Positions 9,283-18,650 are shown, numbered from the stretch's first letter. The stretch: 64,000 nucleotides of DNA from Bacteroides faecichinchillae JCM 17102 (GCF_000614145.1 NZ_BAKK01000008.1:62001-126000); one strand, 5' to 3'. Numbers and translations: made by a program. Notes: generated by a model not told the origin, from the sequence alone.

Positions 9283-11341
9283 TAGGTAGGTTCCTTTCAA
9301 TTTCTTCAATCTTCGCTCCTAATCTGATTTTAGACTTGTGTTCCAGTGTTTTCAGAAGATAGAAATAAATGACCTTGACTTGAATCATGGTGTTAATTTG
9401 TTCTGTATCAATCACTGAATTTGTGGATTCGTCAAGAGGACTTTGTACAAAGGTTTGTAGAAGTTCTATCATTTTAGTATCTCCCACTGTTGATAATAAA
9501 TTCCAGTTGCCGGCACTTACTATCTTCTTGATGTCATTTGTTAAGGAGTTAATCATTTTTTTGAGTTCTATTATTTCTTCGTCAGTTCGATTGACGGGGC
9601 GGTTAAGCTCATTAACTAATGCATTGATTCTCATGTCTAACTCTGAGTCATGTTCTTTTATGTTAGTTTGTGCAAAGAATATTGCATCATAAATAGAATT
9701 AATTTCGTTAGTTAAAGCATTATTATTCAGCTTACAACAATACATCAGATATTGATAGATATCCTTATCGATTTGTTTTACTTTGACTGATAATGTTCCT
9801 ACGTACTCCTCGTGTCTTTTGATTGGAAGTGCTTTTATTGAACACTCTTCGTTGAGATAACGAATACTCTCTACTTCTATTTGTTTGTAATATACTTTAT
9901 ATAGTGTATTACAATCATTGAGTGCTACTTCGTATTCTTTAATCACATCGCAATTGGCAGCAGTAAAAGGTGTATCTATTTTATTAGCAGCTACTTCCGA
10001 TCTGTCAAATACCAGAATATTCCGATTCAGAAAATATCTGTACTTTTCTATAACGATATTATTGCAGTAATATTCCAGATACCATTGTCTAAACGCTTCA
10101 TTAGATATTGTTTTCAGAGTTTCTGCCTCAGCTGATGTTTGGACCTCTTTTTCTACAATATCGGCAACTTTCAGTTTGATGTTCTCTGGTAGTAATGTCC
10201 ATGAAGAGACGAAAGAAGTCACTTTTTTCTTGCTGTTACATGATGTCAAATGTGAAACTCTTTTTTCTGTAGAAGGATGTGTATCCCATGTGTTCTCAAT
10301 AACGATTCTGGAAGGGGGATATAGAGTGGGTATCTCCTGATCCATCAATGATTGATAGGATATTGATAAGTGATTATTTTGAGTGATGATATCTGTTATG
10401 ATTTGATATGCTTCAAAGAAGTTATTCACTTTTTTCTTTTCTTCGGCCAAATTGGCTAATGCTTCTTTAGTAACATTAAATGAGGAGGCTAAAATTTCAA
10501 TTTTATATAATGCAGAAGCAAATACATCTTTTCCGATGTAATCGCATGCTATCCTGTCCGCATCATATTCCATCTGGCGTGATAGCTTGAAATAGGAATG
10601 ATTCACTACTCTATACATATATTGTAATATTCTCTTGACCAGATTAGTGAATATTCGGGTGAATTTACCAAAAAAAGCAAGAGATTGTATCGGAATTACA
10701 CACCACTCATCTACCCATTTATCCCATTTATCTTCTTGAAAAGCAAGGTTATAGATAACAGTGTTAGCTATATAAACAGTAGAGCCTACTTTCATACTTT
10801 TTTGTGAGAAGTGGCCGAATTCATGTGCAAGTATCCCTTTTAGTTCATTCGTATTGGTAGCATTGAATAGTCCTAAACCTATTTCCAGATTTTTCTTTAC
10901 CGGAAAGAATATACTCCAGAAACTGGTATTATAAAAGACGCAGGCATTGACATCCGGTGATAAATATACTTTTTTAGGCATAGGGCATTGCGTTTCCAAA
11001 GCAACTTCGCGGATTGCTTGAAATAACTGTGGACATTCTGTTTCTGTAATTAATCTCCTGCTCTCGTTGTTGTTTATTGTACGGGAAAAGATGAATTTCA
11101 CGAGATAGATACCAAACATAAGGGAGAAACCTATTCCTCCGACCATAAGGGCGAGTAGTAAAAGCATTAGTCTTATCGAATGGAGAGCGGTTAAATGTAG
11201 AACTCCCCAAAAACAAAATTGATAAGCCAGCCAAATTAGCAGTACTCCTATGGCGATTAATCCTATATATACAAGGATAAAGAGGGATATTTTGAAGAGA
11301 ACAATAGAAGAGTGCTGTCGGATAGTGTCGTTGTGTTTCAT
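9272..11341 (-). CDS. M48-family membrane metalloprotease
   Basis: This 689-residue protein has two N-terminal transmembrane segments (about 16-40 and 55-83) and the zinc motif HEFGH at 173-177 in LAHEFGHFSQ. A downstream EYDADRIACDYIG supplies the third ligand, as in HtpX/Ste24-type M48 peptidases. The C-terminal half (about 330-689) is a long, mainly helical extension not seen in HtpX, which is about 290 residues. It may work in envelope protein quality control. A perfect 22-bp inverted repeat lies just upstream (11354-11406). The peptidase call is strong; the role of the C-terminal part is unknown. Confidence 0.85.
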   Translation of the reverse strand: MKHNDTIRQHSSIVLFKISLFILVYIGLIAIGVLLIWLAYQFCFWGVLHLTALHSIRLMLLLLALMVGGIGFSLMFGIYLVKFIFSRTINNNESRRLITETECPQLFQAIREVALETQCPMPKKVYLSPDVNACVFYNTSFWSIFFPVKKNLEIGLGLFNATNTNELKGILAHEFGHFSQKSMKVGSTVYIANTVIYNLAFQEDKWDKWVDEWCVIPIQSLAFFGKFTRIFTNLVKRILQYMYRVVNHSYFKLSRQMEYDADRIACDYIGKDVFASALYKIEILASSFNVTKEALANLAEEKKKVNNFFEAYQIITDIITQNNHLSISYQSLMDQEIPTLYPPSRIVIENTWDTHPSTEKRVSHLTSCNSKKKVTSFVSSWTLLPENIKLKVADIVEKEVQTSAEAETLKTISNEAFRQWYLEYYCNNIVIEKYRYFLNRNILVFDRSEVAANKIDTPFTAANCDVIKEYEVALNDCNTLYKVYYKQIEVESIRYLNEECSIKALPIKRHEEYVGTLSVKVKQIDKDIYQYLMYCCKLNNNALTNEINSIYDAIFFAQTNIKEHDSELDMRINALVNELNRPVNRTDEEIIELKKMINSLTNDIKKIVSAGNWNLLSTVGDTKMIELLQTFVQSPLDESTNSVIDTEQINTMIQVKVIYFYLLKTLEHKSKIRLGAKIEEIERNLPIID

Positions 11342-11353
11342 AGCCTTTATATG

Positions 11354-11406
11354 ATATAGTTATTCCTATGCAAATATAGGATTAATTTGCATAGGAATAA
11401 CTATAT
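11354..11406. repeat. Perfect 22-bp inverted repeat with 9-nt loop
   Basis: The arms 11354-11375 and 11385-11406 are perfectly complementary; each contains TAGTTATTCCTATGC or its complement. The loop is 11376-11384. It lies between the stop of the fucose-isomerase-like gene (11441) and the start of the M48 gene (11341), both on the minus strand. There is no T-run typical of a terminator, so a regulatory hairpin or a mobile-element remnant is possible. Confidence 0.7.
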
Positions 11407-11440
11407 AAAAGACTTTTTGATGAGCAGAACAAGAATAATA

Positions 11441-12676
11441 TTATTCTGTTCTTTTACAAGCATTTGCTTGGAAGAACTCGTTCAACGCATCTTCGTAGTT
11501 ACCTTGTATTAGGATATGATGATTACCGAGTGGATTTTTCAGGAAATATTCGGTAGGGGTATTCATTTTAATGCGTACTTGTGTACGGCACATGTTGATA
11601 TAGTTGGTATTTTCTGTTAATGTTCCGGTAGATAGATAATATTCGTCCAAACACTCTCCACCGCATTTTACAATAGTCACATCTCCAGTAGGAAGTAATC
11701 CCTGTATACCTATACTTTTCTCCGATTCAAAATGATTTCGGATGACATATCTTTCCGTTTGTTTGAGTCCTACGGTACAGTGTGCCAATACCAGTTCGTT
11801 CGAACGAGAGGTTATCATAGACGGGTTAGCCATGAATCCCCCTTTTCCTGTCAGTGTTTTCACTGCAAGTAGGGTAAAGACAGATTGTAAATCGCCTTCA
11901 CATCCTGCAATGATTCCTTCATCATTCAATAAGGACAAAGCCAGACAGCCTGTAGTATCAATTTGTTCCAATATTTTAAAACAACTGATTGTCAATGCAT
12001 GCAGCTTGTTTTCTTCACAAACTTTTTTTATAGCCCTATATAGTTTCATTGCATTAATTAAATCTTTGGGACTACCCTCCCGGCAAGCGAGAGCCTGTGA
12101 AGCGACGGCAGCGCACGATGCACCTACTTCGTCATCAGTGATATGTTGGAAATGCTTATATATGGACTCTAGTGGAATATCATTGTATTCGATTCCCCAA
12201 CGTCGTTTGGCTAACAGATAATCAACATTACTGGCTATTAACCAAGGAGAGGGTGTGCCAATGACGCCGATGCGTTTTCCAAATAAGGAACGCTGAGCTT
12301 GGAAGTTATTGTATAGGATATGGATTCTCAATATGATAGCTGGTAGTTCTCCATGTAAGATTTCACTTTTCATGCCACGTCCCCGTAACCAGGAAGAAAT
12401 CTCCAAAGCTGCTGCAAGTGAATTCTGCATACCGTCCGCTAATAAAATAGCGGGGCGGGGGAGACGTTCAAAATGCTGGATGACTAGTCTTTCCACTCCT
12501 CCGGTAGCGATGAAGATAATTTTGAAATCATTACTACTCAGTTTGTCCATATCTTGGTAATCGATGAATTTAACGGTATAGTATTTCTCGAGCTCACTTA
12601 ACACAGCTTCATGTGAACTACGTAGTGAAGTCTGTTTATGAAGAAGCGAAGCGAATGAGATGAGATGTATAGTCAT
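11441..12676 (-). CDS. L-fucose/L-arabinose isomerase-like protein
   Basis: This 411-residue cytosolic protein resembles the FucI/AraA isomerase fold. The stretch CFKILEQIDTTGCLALSLLNDEG followed by AGCEGDLQSVFTLLA matches the substrate/metal region of that fold, and KRIGVIGTPSPWL looks like the start of its second domain. It is shorter than true FucI (about 590) or AraA (about 500), and no sugar genes are adjacent. It is divergent from the aminotransferase at 12857. The enzymatic activity is not certain. Confidence 0.6.
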   Translation of the reverse strand: MTIHLISFASLLHKQTSLRSSHEAVLSELEKYYTVKFIDYQDMDKLSSNDFKIIFIATGGVERLVIQHFERLPRPAILLADGMQNSLAAALEISSWLRGRGMKSEILHGELPAIILRIHILYNNFQAQRSLFGKRIGVIGTPSPWLIASNVDYLLAKRRWGIEYNDIPLESIYKHFQHITDDEVGASCAAVASQALACREGSPKDLINAMKLYRAIKKVCEENKLHALTISCFKILEQIDTTGCLALSLLNDEGIIAGCEGDLQSVFTLLAVKTLTGKGGFMANPSMITSRSNELVLAHCTVGLKQTERYVIRNHFESEKSIGIQGLLPTGDVTIVKCGGECLDEYYLSTGTLTENTNYINMCRTQVRIKMNTPTEYFLKNPLGNHHILIQGNYEDALNEFFQANACKRTE

Positions 12677-12856
12677 TATGGTATTGTTTTAAGTTTTCCA
12701 TATGACAAATGTATAGCTTTCTTTCCATATTTCAATAACGATTTTAACCTTGCTAAGGTTTTTAAAGTTTTTATGTCTCTGTATTCAAATTATTGCGTAC
12801 ATTTGCAGCTTCAAGTAGAAAAAGTAAATAGTAATTAGTAATTTGTAATTAAAATT

Positions 12857-14056
12857 ATGCCAACCATCTCCATTCGCGGAAATGAGATGCCTGCATCTCC
12901 TATTAGAAAACTGGCTCCTTTAGCAGATGCTGCCAAACAGCGGGGAGTCCATGTGTTTCACCTGAATATCGGACAGCCTGATCTGCCCACTCCTCAGGCC
13001 GCGATTGACGCGATACGCAGCATTGACCGTAAAGTGCTGGAATATAGTCCGAGTGCCGGTTATCGTAGCTATCGTGAAAAATTAGTAGGATATTATGCTA
13101 AATTCAATATTAATCTGACTGCTGATGATATAATTATTACGTCAGGAGGGTCGGAAGCGGTGCTTTTCTCTTTTCTTTCCTGTTTGAATCCGGGAGATGA
13201 AATTATTGTTCCTGAGCCGGCTTATGCCAACTATATGGCTTTTGCAATTTCGGCTGGAGCAAAAATCCGTACAATTGCCACTACTATTGAAGAAGGCTTT
13301 TCTCTTCCGAAGGTGGAGAAGTTTGAAGAACTGATCAATGAGCGGACAAAAGCGATATTGATTTGTAATCCGAATAATCCGACCGGATATCTGTATACTC
13401 GTCGTGAGATGAATCAGATTCGTGATCTGGTGAAGAAATATGACTTGTTTTTGTTCTCCGACGAAGTTTATCGTGAGTTTATTTATACCGGATCTCCTTA
13501 TATCTCTGCCTGTCATCTGGAAGGAATTGAGAACAATGTTGTATTGATTGATTCCGTTTCAAAACGATATTCAGAATGCGGTATTCGTATCGGTGCGTTA
13601 ATTACCAAGAACAAAGAGATACGTGACGCTGTTATGAAATTCTGCCAGGCACGTTTAAGTCCTCCATTGATCGGGCAGATTGCTGCGGAGGCTTCTTTGG
13701 ATGCTCCTGAAGAATATTCGCGTGAAACGTACGATGAATATGTGGAACGTCGTAAATGTTTGATTGACGGATTGAATCGCATACCAGGTGTATATTCTCC
13801 TATTCCGATGGGAGCTTTCTACACAGTGGCAAAGCTTCCGGTGGATGATTCGGATAAGTTCTGTGCCTGGTGTCTTTCTGATTTTGAATACGAAGGGCAA
13901 ACAGTCTTTATGGCTCCGGCTTCCGGTTTCTATACGACTCCGGGTTCAGGAGTCAATGAAGTACGTATTGCTTATGTATTGAAAAAAGAAGATTTGACGC
14001 GTGCGCTTTTCGTTTTGCAAAAAGCATTGGAAGCGTATCCGGGAAGAACAGAATAA
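12857..14056 (+). CDS. Class I PLP-dependent aminotransferase
   Basis: This 399-residue fold-type I aminotransferase is of the aspartate aminotransferase kind. It shows the N-terminal NIGQPDLPTP, the ring-stacking region SGGSEAVLF, NPNNPTGYLY, the PLP-phosphate region FSDEVYREF, and the Schiff-base lysine Lys236 in DSVSKRYSECGIRIG. It transfers amino groups between amino acids and 2-oxo acids in the cytoplasm; the exact substrate is not readable. The gene is followed after 18 bp by a LolC/E-type permease on the same strand. A TACATTTG -7 element is present at 12798-12805. Confidence 0.88.
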   Translation: MPTISIRGNEMPASPIRKLAPLADAAKQRGVHVFHLNIGQPDLPTPQAAIDAIRSIDRKVLEYSPSAGYRSYREKLVGYYAKFNINLTADDIIITSGGSEAVLFSFLSCLNPGDEIIVPEPAYANYMAFAISAGAKIRTIATTIEEGFSLPKVEKFEELINERTKAILICNPNNPTGYLYTRREMNQIRDLVKKYDLFLFSDEVYREFIYTGSPYISACHLEGIENNVVLIDSVSKRYSECGIRIGALITKNKEIRDAVMKFCQARLSPPLIGQIAAEASLDAPEEYSRETYDEYVERRKCLIDGLNRIPGVYSPIPMGAFYTVAKLPVDDSDKFCAWCLSDFEYEGQTVFMAPASGFYTTPGSGVNEVRIAYVLKKEDLTRALFVLQKALEAYPGRTE

Positions 14057-14074
14057 AAGAATTGCAGAAAATAA

Positions 14075-15319
14075 ATGTCATTCTCACTTTTTATAGCTCG
14101 GCGTATTTATCGTGAAAGCGATGGTGGTAAGCAGGTATCTCGTCCTGCTGTCCTCATTGCGATGGCGGGTATTGCTATAGGGTTAGCTGTAATGATTATT
14201 GCTGTTGCGGTAGTGGTTGGTTTTAAGAGTGAGGTGAGGGATAAAGTCGTAGGATTTGGTTCGCATATACAAATCACTAATCTGGATGCAGTTAATTCTT
14301 ATGAAACTCATCCTGTTGTAGTGGGAGATAGTATGATGACTGCACTTGCCGGTTATCCGGAAGTCAGTCATGTGCAGCGTTATTCTACGAAACCGGGAAT
14401 GATAAAGACCGATGAGGCTTTTCAAGGAATGGTATTGAAAGGCGTCGGTCCGGAGTTTGATCCGCATTTTATAAAGGAATATTTGTTAGAAGGAGAAATT
14501 CCTGTTTTCAGTGATTCGGTTTCTACTAATAAAGTTCTTATTTCCAAAGATCTGGCTGCCAAGTTGAAGTTGAAGCTTGGAGATAAAATTTATACTTATT
14601 ATATTCAGGATGATATTCGTGCTCGCCGATTAACGATTGCAGGGATTTATCAAACTAATTTTTCTGAATATGATAATCTCTTCTTGCTTACGGATCTTTA
14701 TACAGTCAATCGTTTGAATGGCTGGCAACCGGAGCAAGTGAGTGGGGTAGAACTAGAAGTTAATGATTATAATCGTTTAGATGAGATTACCTACAAAATA
14801 GCGGAAGATACAGACAATCAACATGATCTTTTTGGCGGTACTTACTATGTTCGAAATATAGAACAACTGAATCCTCAAATCTTTGAGTGGTTAGGGTTGC
14901 TGGATACCAATATCTGGGTAATTCTTGTTCTTATGATGGGGGTTGCCGGTTTCACCATGATTTCTGGTTTACTGATTATTATTATTGAGCGAACCAACAT
15001 GATTGGTATTCTAAAAGCTTTGGGGGCTGATAATTTTACTATTCGCAAAACCTTTTTATGGTTCTCTGTTTTTCTGATTGGTAAAGGAATGATTCTAGGA
15101 AATATCATAGGACTTGCCTTCTGTTTTCTCCAATCTTATTTTCAGATATTTAAATTAGATCCTACCAACTACTATATGGACTCCGTTCCTGTTTATTTTA
15201 ATATCTGGTTCTTGTTATTAATCAATGCGGGGACATTACTTTCGTCTGTACTTATGTTGATAGGTCCTTCTTTCATCATTGCTAAAATTAATCCGGCAAG
15301 TTCAATGAGATACGAATGA
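14075..15319 (+). CDS. LolC/LolE-family ABC permease
   Basis: This 414-residue FtsX-family permease has one N-terminal transmembrane helix (about 24-50), a periplasmic domain of roughly 230 residues, then three C-terminal helices (about 275-300, 320-350 and 375-405). The N-terminus (FIARRIYRE) and the layout are those of lipoprotein-releasing permeases. It would move lipoproteins toward the outer membrane with an ATPase encoded elsewhere. It follows the aminotransferase closely and is convergent with the glycosyltransferase at 15338. No LolD ATPase lies beside it. Confidence 0.85.
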   Translation: MSFSLFIARRIYRESDGGKQVSRPAVLIAMAGIAIGLAVMIIAVAVVVGFKSEVRDKVVGFGSHIQITNLDAVNSYETHPVVVGDSMMTALAGYPEVSHVQRYSTKPGMIKTDEAFQGMVLKGVGPEFDPHFIKEYLLEGEIPVFSDSVSTNKVLISKDLAAKLKLKLGDKIYTYYIQDDIRARRLTIAGIYQTNFSEYDNLFLLTDLYTVNRLNGWQPEQVSGVELEVNDYNRLDEITYKIAEDTDNQHDLFGGTYYVRNIEQLNPQIFEWLGLLDTNIWVILVLMMGVAGFTMISGLLIIIIERTNMIGILKALGADNFTIRKTFLWFSVFLIGKGMILGNIIGLAFCFLQSYFQIFKLDPTNYYMDSVPVYFNIWFLLLINAGTLLSSVLMLIGPSFIIAKINPASSMRYE

Positions 15320-15337
15320 TATTTCTAGTGATGATTT

Positions 15338-16510
15338 TTATCTTCTCATGAAATCTCCTTTCCCACGGAAGAAACGACAAGACTTGAATCTTAGTGATTG
15401 TATCGGTTGAAGTAGATCAAAAATAGGTAAAGAGAAATAGTATTTTCTTCCTCCGCCCATTTCTTTGGCTGTCTGATTGATTACGATTGCTTGAAGGATA
15501 TAACGGAGTATCCAGACAAATAAAGCGATTCCCACGACCAACCAATGAAAGTTAAGGATACCGAATACGATTCCGGCAATACATACTCCATAGAATAGTA
15601 ATCTTGAAAAGGTTTCGAAGCCTAGTAAATAACGTTGTATTCCACGATAATAACGTGCTGTCGCCATAAAACTTACCTTTTCTTCTTTCCAATCCTTTAT
15701 ACGTTCTATCGGCTGTATTCTTACTGTTGCATTATAATCAGTTTCGACTTTCGTATTTTCTGCTGTAGCTATTTGGTTAATAAACAAATCATCCTCACCA
15801 CGTTGTAGATTTAGGTAAGATGAATATCCTTTTTGTTTGAAGAATAATTCTTTCCGATAAGCCAGATTACGTCCGATACCCATATAAGGTTTTCCGGCTA
15901 TAGCAAAGCCAAGATAACGCATGGATTGAAAGAGTGCATCGAATGCCACCCGTTTATGAAACCATCCTTTAGTACGATCATAGCCACTATAACCTAGCAC
16001 AATCTGTGTTTGCGAAGTAAAGTTACGTGCCATTAGTTTCAGCCATTGATTACTTGCCGGAATACAGTTTGTTTCAGTAAATACCAGCCAATCGTGTTTA
16101 CTGGCTTTGATACCTAATGTAAGAGCTAGTTTCTTGTGGCTGATATATCGTGCACTTTCCGGAGTGAAACTGTGATAAAGATTGGAATATTTTTCTTCAA
16201 AGATTCCTAATACGTCTGCTGTTTCATCGGTCGAAGCGTCATTGATAACGATCACTTCGAATTGCGGATAATCCTGTTCCAAAATCGTTGGAAGTATCTT
16301 GCGCAGATTATCAGCCTCGTTACGGGCACAGATAATAACGGATAGAGGAGGAAATTCTCGTGAAAAATGAACCTCTTCCTTGCGTACAGCTGTATTATGT
16401 CTGTGTATTCGGTTGTACAAACCAAAATAGTAAATGAGTTGGATAATAAAGAGGATACCTGCAGCTGATAATAATATCAGTTCGATAGTATTAAATGTAA
16501 ATGCTTCCAT
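15338..16510 (-). CDS. Membrane GT2-family glycosyltransferase
   Basis: This 390-residue enzyme has one N-terminal transmembrane helix (about 8-30), a GT-A domain and C-terminal hydrophobic segments (about 300-345). The GT-A domain begins with LSVIICARNEADNL, has VIVINDASTDET for nucleotide-sugar binding, and the acidic RGEDDLFINQ motif. It would build a polysaccharide or glycolipid at the inner membrane, but acceptor and sugar are unknown. It precedes no obvious capsule locus. The nearest upstream gene on the strand is the AI-2E permease, 56 bp away. Confidence 0.85.
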   Translation of the reverse strand: MEAFTFNTIELILLSAAGILFIIQLIYYFGLYNRIHRHNTAVRKEEVHFSREFPPLSVIICARNEADNLRKILPTILEQDYPQFEVIVINDASTDETADVLGIFEEKYSNLYHSFTPESARYISHKKLALTLGIKASKHDWLVFTETNCIPASNQWLKLMARNFTSQTQIVLGYSGYDRTKGWFHKRVAFDALFQSMRYLGFAIAGKPYMGIGRNLAYRKELFFKQKGYSSYLNLQRGEDDLFINQIATAENTKVETDYNATVRIQPIERIKDWKEEKVSFMATARYYRGIQRYLLGFETFSRLLFYGVCIAGIVFGILNFHWLVVGIALFVWILRYILQAIVINQTAKEMGGGRKYYFSLPIFDLLQPIQSLRFKSCRFFRGKGDFMRR

Positions 16511-16566
16511 TAATTTATATGTCGTTTTTTATACCTGCAAAAGTACGTATTTTTTCGGTAGCTTTG

Positions 16567-17592
16567 CTACTTTGCAGGGAGGTTATTTCGTGAATCCAGA
16601 TATTCTTTCTTGAACATATCCACAAACAGAAAGAATAATGACAGCAATAAAGGACCGAATATGACTCCCATAAACCCAAATAATGGTAATCCGACTACGA
16701 CTCCGAAAATGGTTATCAACGGATGAATATCCGCCATTTTCTTTTGTATAATAAAACGTATCAAATTGTCGAGCTGGGAAATGATTAATCCGCCATAGGC
16801 GAAGAGCCCGATAGCGTTAAACCACTCTCCATTCAATGCAAAATAAGCCGCTACAGGTACCCAGACCAGAGCTGTTCCTACCATGGGAATAACTGTCGCA
16901 AAACAGGTTAGGAATCCTAAAAGCCAGATATTGGGAGCACCGAAAATAAGATATCCGATCATGGCCACTCCTCCTTGTATGATAGCCAATAAAGGAATAC
17001 CGATGGCATTGGACCGTACAATCATATTGATTTCGTGAATAACATCTTTGGTGTTTGTTTCATTGAAAGGAAGAATATCATTGACATAAGATTCCATTTT
17101 CTGACCACCGATTAACATGAAATATAACACGAAAATCATCACAAATAAATTGATGGCAAGGTTGCTGATTCCACCCATTATTGCCTGTCCTATCCGAGGG
17201 AGTAATGATACTATAAATGATAATGTATCACTACCTAACACATCATACCCGGTTTTTTCTTTGATAATGACTGCTGTCTGTTGGATGGGAGCAATAAAGG
17301 TCTGTGGTGCTAAATTAATATCTTGTAATTTATTAACCAACAGCCAGATAGTCAATGCAGCAGGGACAAGGAATACGAGAGCTGTTTCTAACGTGATCAG
17401 AAAAGCACTGAGACTTCGCTTCATTTTCCTTGTTTTAGTCAAATAAATCATTTGGTTGCGTACTAGGATATATATGGTGAGTGCACCCAACAATCCGCCC
17501 AAAAAGGGAGTGATTTGACGGAAGATAATAACTCCTATCAATAGTATAATGACAATGAGGGAATATTTCCAGTATTGTTCTTTAATGTTCAT
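16567..17592 (-). CDS. AI-2E family transporter (PerM/TqsA-like)
   Basis: This 341-residue polytopic protein has about eight hydrophobic segments. The characteristic C-terminal half contains IPLLAIIQGGVAMIGYLIFGAP, IPMVGTALVWVP and HPLITIFGVVVGLPLFGFMGVIFGPLL, the hallmark of the AI-2E exporter/permease family. Family members export small molecules or ions and are often only loosely linked to autoinducer-2. It is likely co-transcribed with the glycosyltransferase downstream. The substrate is unknown. Confidence 0.87.
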   Translation of the reverse strand: MNIKEQYWKYSLIVIILLIGVIIFRQITPFLGGLLGALTIYILVRNQMIYLTKTRKMKRSLSAFLITLETALVFLVPAALTIWLLVNKLQDINLAPQTFIAPIQQTAVIIKEKTGYDVLGSDTLSFIVSLLPRIGQAIMGGISNLAINLFVMIFVLYFMLIGGQKMESYVNDILPFNETNTKDVIHEINMIVRSNAIGIPLLAIIQGGVAMIGYLIFGAPNIWLLGFLTCFATVIPMVGTALVWVPVAAYFALNGEWFNAIGLFAYGGLIISQLDNLIRFIIQKKMADIHPLITIFGVVVGLPLFGFMGVIFGPLLLSLFFLFVDMFKKEYLDSRNNLPAK

Positions 17593-17706
17593 ATTGTGTA
17601 ATCAGTTCGTTTATACGTTAATAAAAACAATTAAAGCCTCTGAAAGTTTTGTTTATAAAGAAAGGTTGATATGAAAAATGGTTCCTTTGGTTCAAAGTTT
17701 CTTTTG

Positions 17707-17746
17707 ATAATTCGATCAGATATTCGTTAATATCCGATCGAATTAT
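17707..17746. repeat. Imperfect inverted repeat (11 + 6 bp stem)
   Basis: An outer stem of 11 bp (arm containing AATTCGATC, paired with GATCGAATT), one mismatched pair, and an inner 6-bp stem (GATATT/AATATC) close on a 4-nt loop. It lies about 115 bp upstream of the AI-2E permease start and could be an operator or hairpin. Confidence 0.6.
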
Positions 17747-17815
17747 GTTAAAATGTTAATGAATGCGTTCTTCTTATTAAACCATGTTATAAGATATACT
17801 ATTTTTTTCCAGAAA

Positions 17816-17846
17816 TTTGGATAAGAACTGAGAAATTGTACTTTTG
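17816..17846 (+). promoter_or_regulatory. Bacteroides-type promoter for small RNA
   Basis: TTTG at 17816-17819 is separated by 19 bp from TACTTTTG at 17839-17846. This matches the -33 TTTG / -7 TAnnTTTG consensus and spacing of Bacteroides housekeeping promoters. Transcription would begin near 17853. Confidence 0.5.
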
Positions 17847-17852
17847 TAGTGT

Positions 17853-17921
17853 GTTTTTCATAGTATTAGATTTAAGGTTAATAAAAAAGATTGGCTGTCT
17901 GGGATAGATAGCCTTTTTTTT
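17853..17921 (+). ncRNA. Candidate small RNA, about 70 nt
   Basis: The start is inferred from the promoter at 17816-17846. The end is set by an intrinsic terminator: stem GGCTGTCT (17893-17900) with AGATAGCC (17906-17913), loop GGGAT, then eight T residues (17914-17921). No start codon with a usable frame lies inside. I do not recognise a known RNA family. Confidence 0.45.
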
Positions 17922-18067
17922 GATATTTATTCTTCTCTGTCCTCTTCCGAATATTTTAATTCAAATATTTAATAGAACTTTAATAGTTATAGTTTCTATA
18001 ATTGGGTGAATTGTATTTTGTACTTTTGTTTATATGACTATTAAGTGATAACAATGATATAGAATAG

Positions 18068-18100
18068 CTCTCTATCAACCACAAGAAAATTGATAGAGAG
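18068..18100. repeat. 11-bp perfect stem hairpin
   Basis: CTCTCTATCAA (18068-18078) pairs with TTGATAGAGAG (18090-18100) around an 11-nt loop. It lies 40 bp after a TACTTTTG element (18021-18028), so it could be the 5' structure of another transcript. No T-run follows. Confidence 0.5.
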
Positions 18101-18130
18101 TAACAGCACGACGAGAAAAAGCTGTAATAA

Positions 18131-18300
18131 TTACTTCGTTTTGATATTCTGTTTTAGAAGAAAGTCATTGGTTGTTTTCTTTTGCTGATCTTTAGGCATT
18201 GCACCTTGAATAATTCTGGGATCTTCTTTCTTCTAGAATAGGGTACATAGCTTTACAAGGTCCGTACCACGTTGCGTAGAAGTCTATTATCGCGATAAAA
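18131..18300 (-). pseudogene. Thioredoxin remnant
   Basis: On the minus strand, 18300 downward reads [20 protein letters not shown], the thioredoxin active-site region with the first cysteine of CGPC replaced by tyrosine. The frame then jumps, with about 50 residues missing, to [14 protein letters not shown] and a TAA stop at 18131-18133, which matches the C-terminal end of Bacteroides thioredoxins. The N-terminus is missing or out of frame. The combination of substitution, internal deletion and lost start marks real decay rather than a sequencing slip. Confidence 0.65.
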
Positions 18301-18650
18301 AGAGTATTCACCCTTTAAAATGATGGAAAGGGTTTTAATTATGTGGGAGCTATAATATTTTTAAATTAGAACTAAGTTGTCTCGTCGGGAAGATGAGGCT
18401 TTGTAACTTCAGTTTTCATATTTACCCCAAATCTTCTATCAGTAGGTAACAGTTGATTAGTCCTGCAATCACTATTTTATTATTCAAATTATTCACTTCA
18501 ATGCAGTGGATAGATGTGTTGTATAAGTATCCAAGCATTGATATCACGTGTATTCTATGTTTAAAAAGAATAATTATCTGCCATCTTACACCAATTTGTG
18601 TATATCTGTTTGATATATAGAAGTTTAATGGCGTGTAAGATGTGTGTTGC

